Assembly: GCF_026805325.1 (NCBI RefSeq)
Contig: NZ_JAPRAT010000033.1
Span: 1-44,234 of the forward strand
DNA: 44,234 bases
Direction of reading: 5' to 3'
From: Natronobacillus azotifigens
Lineage (GTDB): Bacteria > Bacillota > Bacilli > Bacillales > Amphibacillaceae
The notes below the pieces were generated by a model. The model saw only the letters and a list, made by a program, of their open reading frames with translations. It did no database searches and was not told the origin of the DNA. Positions 35,360-44,234 of the stretch are shown piece after piece. The position numbers and the translations under genes were made by a program. The stretch's first letter is position 1, and each line of letters begins with the position of its first letter.

Positions 35360-37201
35360 ATGGCAGATTCTAATAAAGGACGCAAGTTAGAAACACTTGA
35401 TCGAGGATTAGTTGCTGTGAAAACAGTGGAAGGGATTTATTTAAGTTGGCGATTATTTATCACAGAATTTACCGATGCCGAGTTCATCATTTATCGAGAC
35501 CAACAACCGATTCATAAGCAAACAAATACTGAAAATACAAATTATCTAGATCGTAATGGGAAAATTGACAGCGTTTACAACATAGAAGTAAAACAAGGCG
35601 ATTATACAGAAATGAGTAAGGAAGCATCTGTATTAGAACAAAACTACTTTGATATTCCAATGGATAAGCCAGAAGATGGCGTAACGCCAGACGGAAAGAC
35701 GTATACCTATTCTGCAAACGACCTATCCATTGGAGATGTAACGGGAGATGGACGTTATGAGATTTTTGTAAAGTGGTATCCGAGTAACGCGAAAGACAAT
35801 GCGCATGATGGTTATACAGGGAATACGCTGATTGATTGTTATACGCTTGAAGGAGAAAGATTATGGCGAATTGATTTGGGCGTGAACATTCGATCTGGTG
35901 CACATTATACACAGTTTCTTGTTTATGATTTTGATGGAGATGGTATTGCTGAACTGATTTGCAAAACAGCTGATGGTACGGTGGATGGTTTAGGTCAGAT
36001 TATTGGAGATAAACAGAAAGACTATCGTAACAAAAAAGGCTTTATTCATGAAGGGGATGAGTTTTTAACGTTATTTGATGGGGAAACTGGTGCAGCCCTC
36101 GATACGATTCCCTACAAACCAGATCGTGGGGAACCCGGAAGCTGGGGAGATTATGATGGGAATCGGATTGATCGTTATCTAGGTGGTGTGGCGTATTTAG
36201 ATGGAGAAAACGCCAGTGCGATTGTTTGTCGTGGTTACTATACTCGTGCTGTTATAGTTAGCTACGATGTAATCGATAAAAAACTAGTGGAACGTTGGGT
36301 AATCGATTCTGAACATGACGAACCCAAATTAGCTGGGCAGGGAGCACATTCGTTAAGTGTAGCAGATGTTGACGGAGATGGATTCGATGAAATTGTTTAT
36401 GGTTCAGCTGTGATTGATCATGATGGTACATTATTATATTCGACAGGTTTTGGGCATGGAGATGCACTTCATGTCGGAGATTTTGATTTAGATAATCCAG
36501 GATTAGAAATATTTATGACCCATGAAGAAAGTCCACATGAGCACGGCTTTGAAATTCATGATGCCAAGACAGGAAAAGTATTATTTAGTATCCCATCTCC
36601 ATCGGAAGACATTGGGCGAGGGGTGGCTGCTGATATTGATCCCCGTTACAAAGGAGCTCAATTATGGGGATATGCCCCTGAAGGTCATCATAGAATAGAA
36701 GAAACAGAGAGTTTTTATACAACAAAAGGTAAAGTGGTTGACGGACCTGTATTACCAGCTAACTTTGTGATTTGGTGGGATGGTGATTTGGGCCGTGAAA
36801 TAGTCGATCATGAATTTAATCCAGAAATAGAAGCCGGTGTTGGAACGATTTATAAGTGGAATTGGGAAAAGGGAACGCAAGATTTATTGCTTCGTGCAGA
36901 GGGCACTTTATCTAATAATGGAACAAAAGGAAATCCGAATTTACAAGCAGATCTATTTGGTGATTGGCGGGAGGAGGTTATCTGGCGATTAGAAGATTCA
37001 AGCGCATTACGTGTCTATATGACGACAGATTATAGTCCGCATCGATTGTATGCCTTAATGCACGACAGTCAATACCGGGTAGCGATCGCCTGGCAAAATG
37101 TCGCTTATAATCAGCCACCACACCCAAGTTTTTATATTGGTTTTGATGAAGAATATATGAAGATTCCTATTCCAAGAGTACAGTTGATTGAACGGAAATA
37201 A
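35360..37201 (+). CDS. Rhamnogalacturonan lyase, polysaccharide lyase family 11
   Basis: 613-aa beta-propeller lyase cleaving the galacturonate-rhamnose backbone by beta-elimination; relatives are B. subtilis YesW and YesX. Begins with a fibronectin-like domain (RKLETLDRGLVAVKT, GIYLSWRL), then many calcium-binding DxDxDG-like blades: DVTGDGRYEIFVKWYPSNAKDN, DFDGDGIAELICKTADG, DVDGDGFDEIVYGSAVID, plus GDWREEVIWR near the end. ATG 35360 is behind GGAGGGG and gives no signal peptide, which resembles cytoplasmic YesX rather than secreted YesW. Upstream in-frame codons from 35288 run through the hairpin. Confidence 0.94.
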   Translation: MADSNKGRKLETLDRGLVAVKTVEGIYLSWRLFITEFTDAEFIIYRDQQPIHKQTNTENTNYLDRNGKIDSVYNIEVKQGDYTEMSKEASVLEQNYFDIPMDKPEDGVTPDGKTYTYSANDLSIGDVTGDGRYEIFVKWYPSNAKDNAHDGYTGNTLIDCYTLEGERLWRIDLGVNIRSGAHYTQFLVYDFDGDGIAELICKTADGTVDGLGQIIGDKQKDYRNKKGFIHEGDEFLTLFDGETGAALDTIPYKPDRGEPGSWGDYDGNRIDRYLGGVAYLDGENASAIVCRGYYTRAVIVSYDVIDKKLVERWVIDSEHDEPKLAGQGAHSLSVADVDGDGFDEIVYGSAVIDHDGTLLYSTGFGHGDALHVGDFDLDNPGLEIFMTHEESPHEHGFEIHDAKTGKVLFSIPSPSEDIGRGVAADIDPRYKGAQLWGYAPEGHHRIEETESFYTTKGKVVDGPVLPANFVIWWDGDLGREIVDHEFNPEIEAGVGTIYKWNWEKGTQDLLLRAEGTLSNNGTKGNPNLQADLFGDWREEVIWRLEDSSALRVYMTTDYSPHRLYALMHDSQYRVAIAWQNVAYNQPPHPSFYIGFDEEYMKIPIPRVQLIERK

Positions 37202-37221
37202 ATAAGTGGAAGGTGATTGCT

Positions 37222-39477
37222 TTGTGGCAGATACTACAACGATTAAAGAGTAGCACCATTCCTATGCCGAAATTTGGCGTGAGCTATTACAAGAAGCAAG
37301 TAGTTATACTGCTTATTGTCTTAAGTGTTCCTAGCTTATTAATCGGTTCAATCATACATGTGTTTGGGGTTACTCATTTAAGAGAGTCCTTGATCGATGC
37401 CCACAATCAACAAATTACGAACCAAGTCGACTATATCAATTCACAGATGCGAAGTTTGGAAATGAATTTAAATTACTGGTCACACGAGAGCTTATTTGCC
37501 CAAGATTTACACCTTATTAATTACCAACAAGAATACGAGCTTGCGTCAGAGATTCGTTCTTCATTATTTTCCAAGCAAAATGGTAATAGTTTAATTGAAA
37601 GAATTCATTTATTTGTCAATCTTGAACGACGACCGGCTGTTTTTAATCCACAATATCGATGGGTAGATGATGAAGAAAAATTATCGATCTATCAAGATTA
37701 CTTGCATCATGAACATGCCTTCTATTGGACCACTCGTCATGAACTTGATGATCATGGTCATATTTTTTTCCCTTTAGTATTGGTAAAAAACATTCCTACT
37801 TACAGCTACGATCAGGACCTGAACAGTGCGTCTATCATAGTAGAATTAAATCACCAGGCAGTATTACAGATGCTTGCTGGTTTAAGTTTATCGACAGAAG
37901 GCTTCTCTTTTTTGGTTGAAGAAAATTCGGGTGTCGTAATTACAGAAGAACAAAGTGATCTTGTTTTTTATGAGGAAATAATGGCAAGTGATCATCCAAC
38001 AAAGATATTACAAACAATCAATTTTAATGACATCGAATATTCCGTAAAAAAAGGAACGTTAAATCGAGTAAACTCAACGTGGACATACATTTCTGCAGTG
38101 CCTGTTTCAAGCATTACCGCTCCGATTATCAACTTATCTAGAACGATTGTGATCGCCAGTTTAGTAGTTTTGCTCATTTCCATTGTGGTTGCCAATTTAA
38201 CATTTAGATCGATGTATCGCCCGATCAATAAACTTTTACAGGCGATCACAGGACACGGGAATACGCAGAAAGATGAATTAAGTTTAATAGAAGCGAACTG
38301 GTTAAAACTAAATGAAGAAAAAGAAGCATTAGAGTTTCATGCAGACATATTAAACGAAAAGCTGATTAGTAATTTATTTTTTCAACTAATAGAAGGTTAC
38401 TTAAATGAAGAACCGGAAAGAGAATTGCGATTAAAATTAAAGCAATACAATGTCATAATGGATGATCGGAAAATTGCTTATGTTGATATTGCAACCGAAA
38501 CGAAGAAAAACCAAAATCAATTATTGAGTATTATTGCAGAGGTTTTTCCGCTAAAACATTTTGTTATCCCTTTCAATGATCGTTTTTTTGGAATGATCGT
38601 GATAACAGAAAATGATCAAGAGTTAGAAGAAGCGGTAACGAAGCTTTATGAAAAAATCAACAATTTAGATCAATATGGGCAGGTAACGATGTATTTAAGT
38701 CAGTCTGTTTATCACGTGATTGAATTGCCACTGGCAGTAGAAGAGATAAGGCAGAGAAAGTATAAAGAATTGTTAGGTTATCGATCGATCTTGATTAAAA
38801 TGCCGAAAAAAATTGAGACGAATAAAGAACCGCAAGTAATGTATCCGTTTGATACAGAGAAAAAAATTCTTGAAGCCATCGCTCAGTTTGATCACGCACT
38901 AATTAACCAATTGATCGATGATTTTATCGAGAAAATAAAGGAAGATAATGATGGATCGATTCAATACGGATTTATTCAATTATATGGAGCGATTCATACA
39001 GAAATATTAAAAAATGGTATGTACCCATTGGCTATTTATAAAGGGAAAAATATTCTTAAAGATATTTTGCAAAGTTATGATATTGGGCGACTAAAGTATT
39101 TAATTATTGATTGTATGATTAAGCCTTACCTATTAAAAATGGAGAGTAAATCATTATCCAAACAAGATTATATCGTTAAAGCGGTAACAGATTATATTCA
39201 TGAAAACTACCAAGAGGATATCTCCTTGGAACAGTGTGCACAAGAATTGGGTTTTACTGCTTATACGGTAAGTAAATTGTTCAAACAAGGTAAGGGAGAA
39301 AACTTTATTGAATATTTAACACGCTATCGAATTGAGAAAGCAAAAATATTGCTTACGAGTTCAACATTGAAGGTACAAGAGGTTGCCGAAGCTGTCGGGT
39401 ATCGTCACAGTTACTTTAACCGTATCTTTAAAAAACATACCAATGTAACACCGGGTAGGTATCGCAACAACGCATAG
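37222..39477 (+). CDS. Membrane-bound AraC-family regulator, YesS-like
   Basis: About 751 aa. A membrane helix (VVILLIVLSVPSLLIGSIIHV) near residues 27-48, an extracytoplasmic sensor domain to about residue 300, a second helix (IVIASLVVLLISIVVANL), a cytoplasmic linker, and a C-terminal AraC DNA-binding domain with ISLEQCAQELGFTAYTVSKLFKQ and VQEVAEAVGYRHSYFNRIFKKHTNVTPG split over two helix-turn-helix units. The layout matches B. subtilis YesS, which sits among rhamnogalacturonan genes. Start TTG 37222 is 8 nt after GGAAGG; GTG 37213 is an alternative. It probably senses an extracellular pectin fragment and activates this locus (inference). Confidence 0.9.
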   Translation: MWQILQRLKSSTIPMPKFGVSYYKKQVVILLIVLSVPSLLIGSIIHVFGVTHLRESLIDAHNQQITNQVDYINSQMRSLEMNLNYWSHESLFAQDLHLINYQQEYELASEIRSSLFSKQNGNSLIERIHLFVNLERRPAVFNPQYRWVDDEEKLSIYQDYLHHEHAFYWTTRHELDDHGHIFFPLVLVKNIPTYSYDQDLNSASIIVELNHQAVLQMLAGLSLSTEGFSFLVEENSGVVITEEQSDLVFYEEIMASDHPTKILQTINFNDIEYSVKKGTLNRVNSTWTYISAVPVSSITAPIINLSRTIVIASLVVLLISIVVANLTFRSMYRPINKLLQAITGHGNTQKDELSLIEANWLKLNEEKEALEFHADILNEKLISNLFFQLIEGYLNEEPERELRLKLKQYNVIMDDRKIAYVDIATETKKNQNQLLSIIAEVFPLKHFVIPFNDRFFGMIVITENDQELEEAVTKLYEKINNLDQYGQVTMYLSQSVYHVIELPLAVEEIRQRKYKELLGYRSILIKMPKKIETNKEPQVMYPFDTEKKILEAIAQFDHALINQLIDDFIEKIKEDNDGSIQYGFIQLYGAIHTEILKNGMYPLAIYKGKNILKDILQSYDIGRLKYLIIDCMIKPYLLKMESKSLSKQDYIVKAVTDYIHENYQEDISLEQCAQELGFTAYTVSKLFKQGKGENFIEYLTRYRIEKAKILLTSSTLKVQEVAEAVGYRHSYFNRIFKKHTNVTPGRYRNNA

Positions 39478-39681
39478 CACTTGATCAAAGATTTTTAAAG
39501 GGGATAGTTTGGTAACAATTCATCATGGGTGATTCTACTTTAGCCAATTGCCTGAAACACGAATATCAGAACTGTCCCTATGATAGAAGACAATATTCAT
39601 TTGACTGCGATAACTGGTTCAATTAAAACTGATTAATTAAGCGTATCGAAATGAGCGGAAGCCCGAAGAAGGAGGTCAATG

Positions 39682-40374
39682 ATGCAACACTTTCATTTTA
39701 AAAAAGGTTCGTTATTATATGAAAATCACTTCAAAACCATGGCAGATTTAGCGGATTTCGTGGCAGAAGGAGAAGTAGATTATCAGATTACTGATGAGGG
39801 CTTGATGCTATCTGCTAAAAAAAGCTCGGGGGTGAACGGAGATTTTTCTCATTGGTTGTTTTGGTTGAACAAAGATTTCCCAGATCGAATCATGATAGAG
39901 TGGAGTTTTACGCCAATAGAAGAACCTGGGTTATGCATGTTGTTTTTTTCGGCAACTGGTGAGCGAGGTGAAGATCTTTTTAGTGAGCACTTAAAAAAAA
40001 GAACGGGACATTATCCACAATATCATTCTAGCGATATTCACACGTATCACCTTTCTTATTTTAGACGTAAATGGCAAGACGAGCGTGAATTCTGTACATG
40101 TAATTTAAGAAAGAGCACTGGTTTTCATTTAGTTGCTCAAGGAGCCGATCCTATTCCAACCGTTGCCGACGCTAAAGAAGACTATCGATTGCGACTTGTT
40201 AAGTTTGATCACTATATCCAATTCTCGATTGATGATTTAGTTGTTCTTGAATGGGAGGATGATGGGTATACATACGGATCGCTACTTTCAGCGGGTAAGA
40301 TTGGGTTCAGACAAATGGCACCGATGAAAGCGAGATATAGAAGATTACAAGTATACCAAGCGGAAACATACTAA
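39682..40374 (+). CDS. DUF1961 family protein, YesU-like
   Basis: 230-aa beta-sandwich (concanavalin-like) protein with no signal peptide. Recognisable DUF1961 stretches include WLNKDFPDRIMIEWSFTPIEEPGLCMLFFSA, HTYHLSYFRRKWQ, and GKIGFRQMAPMKARY, split over the length. B. subtilis YesU lies beside YesS and YesV in a rhamnogalacturonan cluster. Function unproven; the fold suggests sugar binding or a lyase/hydrolase role. ATG 39682 has AAGGAGG with 6-nt spacing; ATG 39679 is too close. Confidence 0.85.
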   Translation: MQHFHFKKGSLLYENHFKTMADLADFVAEGEVDYQITDEGLMLSAKKSSGVNGDFSHWLFWLNKDFPDRIMIEWSFTPIEEPGLCMLFFSATGERGEDLFSEHLKKRTGHYPQYHSSDIHTYHLSYFRRKWQDEREFCTCNLRKSTGFHLVAQGADPIPTVADAKEDYRLRLVKFDHYIQFSIDDLVVLEWEDDGYTYGSLLSAGKIGFRQMAPMKARYRRLQVYQAETY

Positions 40375-40398
40375 AACATTAAAGTTGGGGTGAATGAT

Positions 40399-41049
40399 AT
40401 GAAACCAAATGGCTCCTTAGGTAAAGTTTATGGTGGGATTGAATTTATCTATCAATTGCTTTATTTGAATATTTTATGGTTTAGTTTTATGGTTATCGGT
40501 TTAGGTCTTTTTGGGATCGGACCGAGTACGATTGCTTTATATGCAACGATTAGAAAAACACTCATGAATAAAATGGGTGATGATCGTTTTACCTTTACAT
40601 TTTATTTTCGTACGTATAAAGAAAATTTTGTTCGTGGTAATGTGTTAGCCATATTCATTATGCTGTTTGGCTATATCCTACTTGTTAATTATCGATATGC
40701 TTCTATTCAGCCGGAATTAATTTTTCAAATCATAAGTGGTGCAACGATTGTCATTGCTGTTTTAGCTTGTATAATCATTTCCTACATTTTTCCACTATAT
40801 GTCCATTACGAACTACGCATGTATGAATATGTAACAAAAGCAATAACGCTAATGATGGGAAATTTGGTCCCAACACTGCTCAATGCGTTTTGGATAGTGA
40901 TCATTGGTTATTTAAGTTATCGATTATATCCGTTCTCCTTGTTATTGGCAGTAAGTGGACTGGCCTATGGAATCATGGGGATCACGTATTCGTTTTTTAC
41001 AATGAACGATCGGATGGTAGAGGAAGAGCGCAAAAACAAGACGAGTTAA
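40399..41049 (+). CDS. DUF624 membrane protein, YesV/YesL-like
   Basis: 216-aa integral membrane protein with about five hydrophobic helices: LNILWFSFMVIGLGLFGIGPSTIALYATIRK (with the DUF624 hallmark GPSTIALYATIRK), then GNVLAIFIMLFGYILLVNY, TIVIAVLACIIISYIFPLYVHY, and two C-terminal helices. DUF624 proteins accompany sugar ABC transporters and pectin genes in Bacilli, role unknown. ATG 40399 has GGGG 8 nt upstream; GTG 40390 is inside that site. Stop is adjacent to the next gene. Confidence 0.88.
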   Translation: MKPNGSLGKVYGGIEFIYQLLYLNILWFSFMVIGLGLFGIGPSTIALYATIRKTLMNKMGDDRFTFTFYFRTYKENFVRGNVLAIFIMLFGYILLVNYRYASIQPELIFQIISGATIVIAVLACIIISYIFPLYVHYELRMYEYVTKAITLMMGNLVPTLLNAFWIVIIGYLSYRLYPFSLLLAVSGLAYGIMGITYSFFTMNDRMVEEERKNKTS

Positions 41050-41064
41050 ATGGGGGTGCTTTTT

Positions 41065-43584
41065 ATGAAATTACAATGGCTGGATCTACGTCCGACAAAG
41101 TTAGAAGGAGTCACCTTTGGTTATCCATGGGTAAAAGGGATGTATAAAACCATCAGTGAATTGCCTATCAATCAACAAGCTGTCCAAAGTTGGCCACTTG
41201 CATACTGGCCGGACGGAAGTATTAAGTGGTCAGGGCATGCATTTGTTACAGATGCATCGAAGCAAGATGCGAATACCTTGAATGATATGGCTGTTTTTTC
41301 CCACAATAAACTCGTTGTTGAAGAAAATTCGTCTTCTGTTAAAATCGATACTGGAAATTTAGTCATTAGCATCGCTAAACAAGGCGAAGATATTATTCAA
41401 TGGATCAAAGACTACAATGGCCGCATCCTATTGTCTCAAGGACGCCTGGTGAGTAGTTTAGAATCAACAGAAGAAACGAGTAAAGGCGTACTTACAAAAA
41501 GAAAGCCATTAATTAGTAAAATTAAAAATACAATCATCGAGAAATCTGGGCCAATTCAAGCGACGATAAAAATTGATGGCGCACTAGATGAAGATGATCG
41601 CTTTTTGTTTACGCTACGCTTGATTTTCTATAAAGATAGCAAGCAAGTAAAAATGGTACATACCTTTCTCTATAATGACGAATCACTAGAAGAGCAAATA
41701 AAAGGCTTAGGTTTTCAGTTTCATCGACAACTTAGCGGTTCCTCCTTTAATCGGCATGTCAGAATCACAACGACGGAAGGGGTCTATAACGAACCCGCAC
41801 AGTTATTAGCATCAAGGAGATTTAGACAATCAGAATTATATAACAAACAACTCCGCGGGGAAGCCCTTGATGTTGACAACCAAGAAATCTATCAAGAAGC
41901 ATTTGGTAATGCTATATGGCAAGATTTTATGGTTACTCAACAAGCAATCGATCGTTCGTTTGTACAAAAACGAACTGATAAAACTTGTAGTTGGAAACAG
42001 ATTCCAACCTTGAAAAATGCGGATGGTGTTATATATGCAGGAGATGATCATGGTGGTATTGCACTAGGAATCAAAGATTTCAAAGAGAAGTATCCTACTG
42101 GCTTTCAAGTTGAACAGATCAATGAATCGAATACAACATACAGTCTATGGTTCTATTCGCCGGAAGCAAAAGCGATGGATTTACGGCATTATTCAAAAGA
42201 AACTCATGTGGAGAGTGCTTATGAGGGATTCCCTGAAATGCGAGCAACACCTGTAGGAGTCGCGAACACATCGGAAGCATATTTGGAATTGTTTGATGAA
42301 CCACCAAGTGATCAAGCATTAACAGAATTCAGTAACTATGTAGAAAGACCGACGTTAGTTGTAACAAACCCTGAATACTACTACAAAACAAAAGCTACAG
42401 GAACATGGCCTTTAGTAGATACCTCCTCTCATGCGAAAGAGTTTATTGAAAAGGCATTAGATGATTTGGTTCGTTTTTATCAGGCCGAAATCAAACAACG
42501 AGAATGGTACGGGTATTGGCATTATGGAGATGTGATGCATAGTTACGATCATGCGAGAAAACAATGGTTTTATGATTTAGGTGGTTATGCCTGGCAAAAT
42601 ACAGAACTAGTTCCGAACCTGTGGCTATGGTATAGCTTTTTTCGAACTGGTGATGCCAGTATTTTTCGAATGGTAGAAGCGATGACACGACATAACAGTG
42701 AAGTGGATCGTTATCATCTTGGTGAGTTTGAGGGTTTAGGTTCCAGACATAATGTAAGTCACTGGGGTTGTGGGTGTAAAGAACTGAGGATAAGCATGGC
42801 TTGTCTTTATAAATATTATTATTATTTAACAGCTGATGAACGTATGCTCGAGTTATTAGATGAGGTGAAAGATGCCGATCAAGCACTAGATCGTTTAGAT
42901 CCGATGCGTGAATTTTATCAGCGGGAAGATAAGCTTACTCATGCTCGTGTTGGTCCTGATTGGGCCAGTTTAACATCAAACTGGATGAGCTATTATGAGC
43001 GTACTAGGAATCAAGTGTATTTAGATAAAATCAAGCAGAGTTTAAATGATATTAAGAAGACTCCGCATCGGTTACTCTCTGGGCCCACCTATCAATATGA
43101 TCCAAAACGATCAAAAATGATTTATATGGATACGGGTAATGAAGGTGGATACCATATGATTATCGCTTTTGGGGCACCGCAGGTCTGGCTAGAGTTAGTT
43201 GATCTACTAGATGATCAGACATTCAAAAATATGGTGGCGGAATTCGGTCGCGTGTACGCCATGACTAATGAAGAAAAGCAGAAATTCTCTGGAGGGAAAC
43301 TAACTAACAACCACTTTCATTGGCCAATGTTTGCAAGTGGCTTAATGGCATACAGCGCAAAATATGATCATGACCTAACTTTGGCGAAAACTGCATGGAA
43401 ACATTTATTGGATCAAAAGGTAAGCGGAGTGCCATTACCGATATCACCAGTAGAAGGAACAAGTTATCGAACTTTACTCGAAATCCCTTGGATAACAACA
43501 AATGTTGTTGCTCAGTGGAGCTTAAATATATTCCTCGCATTGAGTTATGCGAGTGAGGTATTAGATGAAGTTTTTACTAATTAG
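41065..43584 (+). CDS. Exo-rhamnogalacturonan lyase-like protein (PL26/YetA family)
   Basis: 839 aa, no signal peptide. N-terminal beta domain of the PcRGLX/YetA type: LDLRPTKLEGVTFGYPWVKG, LAYWPDGSIKWSGHAFV, then a middle domain and a long helical barrel with WYGYWHYGDVMHSYDHARKQW, NVSHWGCGCKELRISMACLYKYYY, DWASLTSNWMSYYER and the C-terminal TGNEGGYHMIIAFGAPQVW. B. subtilis YetA belongs to the same family. Predicted to release unsaturated galacturonyl-rhamnose from chain ends. ATG 41065 has GGGGGTG upstream; ATG 41050 overlaps the previous stop. Last gene of the locus. Confidence 0.85.
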   Translation: MKLQWLDLRPTKLEGVTFGYPWVKGMYKTISELPINQQAVQSWPLAYWPDGSIKWSGHAFVTDASKQDANTLNDMAVFSHNKLVVEENSSSVKIDTGNLVISIAKQGEDIIQWIKDYNGRILLSQGRLVSSLESTEETSKGVLTKRKPLISKIKNTIIEKSGPIQATIKIDGALDEDDRFLFTLRLIFYKDSKQVKMVHTFLYNDESLEEQIKGLGFQFHRQLSGSSFNRHVRITTTEGVYNEPAQLLASRRFRQSELYNKQLRGEALDVDNQEIYQEAFGNAIWQDFMVTQQAIDRSFVQKRTDKTCSWKQIPTLKNADGVIYAGDDHGGIALGIKDFKEKYPTGFQVEQINESNTTYSLWFYSPEAKAMDLRHYSKETHVESAYEGFPEMRATPVGVANTSEAYLELFDEPPSDQALTEFSNYVERPTLVVTNPEYYYKTKATGTWPLVDTSSHAKEFIEKALDDLVRFYQAEIKQREWYGYWHYGDVMHSYDHARKQWFYDLGGYAWQNTELVPNLWLWYSFFRTGDASIFRMVEAMTRHNSEVDRYHLGEFEGLGSRHNVSHWGCGCKELRISMACLYKYYYYLTADERMLELLDEVKDADQALDRLDPMREFYQREDKLTHARVGPDWASLTSNWMSYYERTRNQVYLDKIKQSLNDIKKTPHRLLSGPTYQYDPKRSKMIYMDTGNEGGYHMIIAFGAPQVWLELVDLLDDQTFKNMVAEFGRVYAMTNEEKQKFSGGKLTNNHFHWPMFASGLMAYSAKYDHDLTLAKTAWKHLLDQKVSGVPLPISPVEGTSYRTLLEIPWITTNVVAQWSLNIFLALSYASEVLDEVFTN

Positions 43585-43585
43585 G

Positions 43586-43652
43586 TGCGGACGCCAGCAA
43601 GCCAATTGGTCAAACTAGTGACTATAGGGAAGTTCAAACTTCCCCGTTAGAA
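43586..43652 (+). repeat. Degenerate IS200/IS605-like end, R1 relative
   Basis: GCGGACGCCAGCAAGCCAATTG, then GGTCAA, parallels the R1 core CGGACGCTAGCACCCTGAATGGTTCAA, and is followed by the hairpin GGGAAGTT/AACTTCCC and CGTTAGAAT. It starts two bases after the PL26 gene stop. Confidence 0.4.
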
Positions 43653-43676
43653 TTGAATAGAACCTGGTTGATGTAA

Positions 43677-43728
43677 GCAGGGAAAGACGTTGACACGCAT
43701 AAGCATGTCAACGTCTTGCTTTCCTTGT
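43677..43728 (+). terminator. Long hairpin after the PL26 gene, probable terminator
   Basis: GGAAAG-ACGTTGACA (43681-43695) pairs with TGTCAACGT-CTTG-CTTTCC (43706-43724). Only a short T-rich tail follows, so it could also be a transcript 3' end stabiliser. Confidence 0.6.
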
Positions 43729-43917
43729 AAGTTCAGAAAACTTATTTTGAAGCTGCCCTTAAATGTGTATAGGGTGAATTTTCGGCCTTTTGATATAGTA
43801 TTGGGAAGGATAAGTTTTTGATATTCCAAGAGTCAGAGCCTTTATTAGTTATGAAAAAAATTCAATAATGTAAAACAACCCCAATATTAATTACACCTGT
43901 ACCTACTTTTTATTTTT

Positions 43918-44127
43918 AAAAAGGACAATGGTGTAGATGATATTCCCCCCTATATAAATCAGATGATAACTTTTCTTAAAGAAAATAAACTACTTGTCAT
44001 TGATTTGATGTCATAAGTGCAAAAAAATGATAGAAATAGAGATTTAGAGAAACTACAAACAAATTATTTAATCATTCCGGAATCGATGATCGAATCCATT
44101 TTACGAATAAGGGAGCATAGGTACTAA
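43918..44127 (+). pseudogene. Possible decayed coding remnant
   Basis: From about 43918 one frame reads KKDNGVDDIPPYINQM, ITFLKENKLLVIDLMS, stop at 44014, then on in the same frame VQKNDRNRDLEKLQTNYLI and IPESMIESILRIREHRY to a stop at 44125. The amino-acid content looks like real protein rather than shadow, and the frame is kept across the stop. There is no start codon or ribosome-binding site at its beginning. Family not recognised. Confidence 0.35.
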
Positions 44128-44187
44128 TTGGTATCGTATTTAAGTAATTTATGAAAAATATCCCATCATTAGAAAGTGATTTTTCAT

Positions 44188-44234
44188 CCCGGAGCAACCG
44201 TCCGTAAGACTCCCACTTCAAAAATATCAAGTTG
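44188..44234 (+). repeat. Repeat R1, left end, cut by the window edge
   Basis: After TTCAT (44183-44187): CCCGGAGCAACCGTCCGTAAG and ACTCCCACTTCAAAA, the R1 left end as in copy a. Continues beyond the window. Confidence 0.65.

Noticed and set aside
39601..39629. TTGACT as promoter for the YesU-like gene
   Set aside because: The -35 is good, but only TAAAAC lies 17 bp downstream; too weak to list as a promoter.

Overview
The window comes from a low-GC Gram-positive bacterium of the Bacillaceae. Evidence: the gene order guanine permease - yebE - yebG - purEKB-CSQLFMNHD matches the Bacillus subtilis pur region, ribosome-binding sites are strong (AGGAGG-type) with frequent TTG/GTG starts, and there are inverted PurBoxes and two guanine-class riboswitches. 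The very acidic extracytoplasmic coiled coil in the first permease hints at a halophilic or alkaliphilic relative (Gracilibacillus/Oceanobacillus-like). That placement is inference; no 16S rRNA or tRNA is present.

Layout. (1) 97-4262: a two-gene MacB/FtsX-type ABC system whose permease carries a very long coiled coil. (2) 4263-8640: purine uptake and control. An NCS2 permease (pbuG-like) has PurBoxes, a sigma-A promoter, a guanine riboswitch and a terminator. A small Hsp20-like gene lies on the opposite strand, followed by yebE and yebG. (3) 8110-21807: the purine biosynthesis operon purE-K-B-C-S-Q-L-F-M-N-H-D with its own PurBoxes, promoter and riboswitch/terminator leader. It is interrupted between purB and purC by a structured repeat. 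(4) 22087-25992: an ABC-2 type exporter pair, a GH43-like glycosidase and a VOC-fold protein. (5) 26500-30720: kdgA-kdgK-kduI-kduD, converting 5-keto-4-deoxyuronate to pyruvate plus glyceraldehyde-3-phosphate, facing a convergent IclR-type regulator. (6) 31030-43584: a rhamnogalacturonan-I locus with rhamnose mutarotase, a TIM-barrel isomerase-like protein, GH105 unsaturated rhamnogalacturonyl hydrolase, GH35 beta-galactosidase, PL11 and PL26-type rhamnogalacturonan lyases, a membrane AraC regulator (YesS-like), DUF1961 (YesU-like) and DUF624 (YesV-like).

How they fit together. The two lyases, GH105 and GH35 show no signal peptide, so rhamnogalacturonan-I oligosaccharides are probably imported (the transporter is outside the window) and dismantled in the cytoplasm. 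GH105 and the lyases supply unsaturated galacturonate and rhamnose. Unsaturated galacturonate feeds KduI, KduD, KdgK and KdgA. Rhamnose feeds RhaM and a rhamnose pathway not seen here.

The intergenic regions are littered with two families of structured, transposase-free repeats. R1 (about 153 bp) looks like a non-autonomous IS200/IS605-type element with a TnpB-omegaRNA-like core. R2 (about 220 bp) is a folded repeat with a covarying hairpin. One copy is an R1/R2 chimera, and several copies sit inside operons or directly against ribosome-binding sites. A pair of operator-like motifs shared by the kdgA promoter and the IclR gene is the clearest new regulatory signal.
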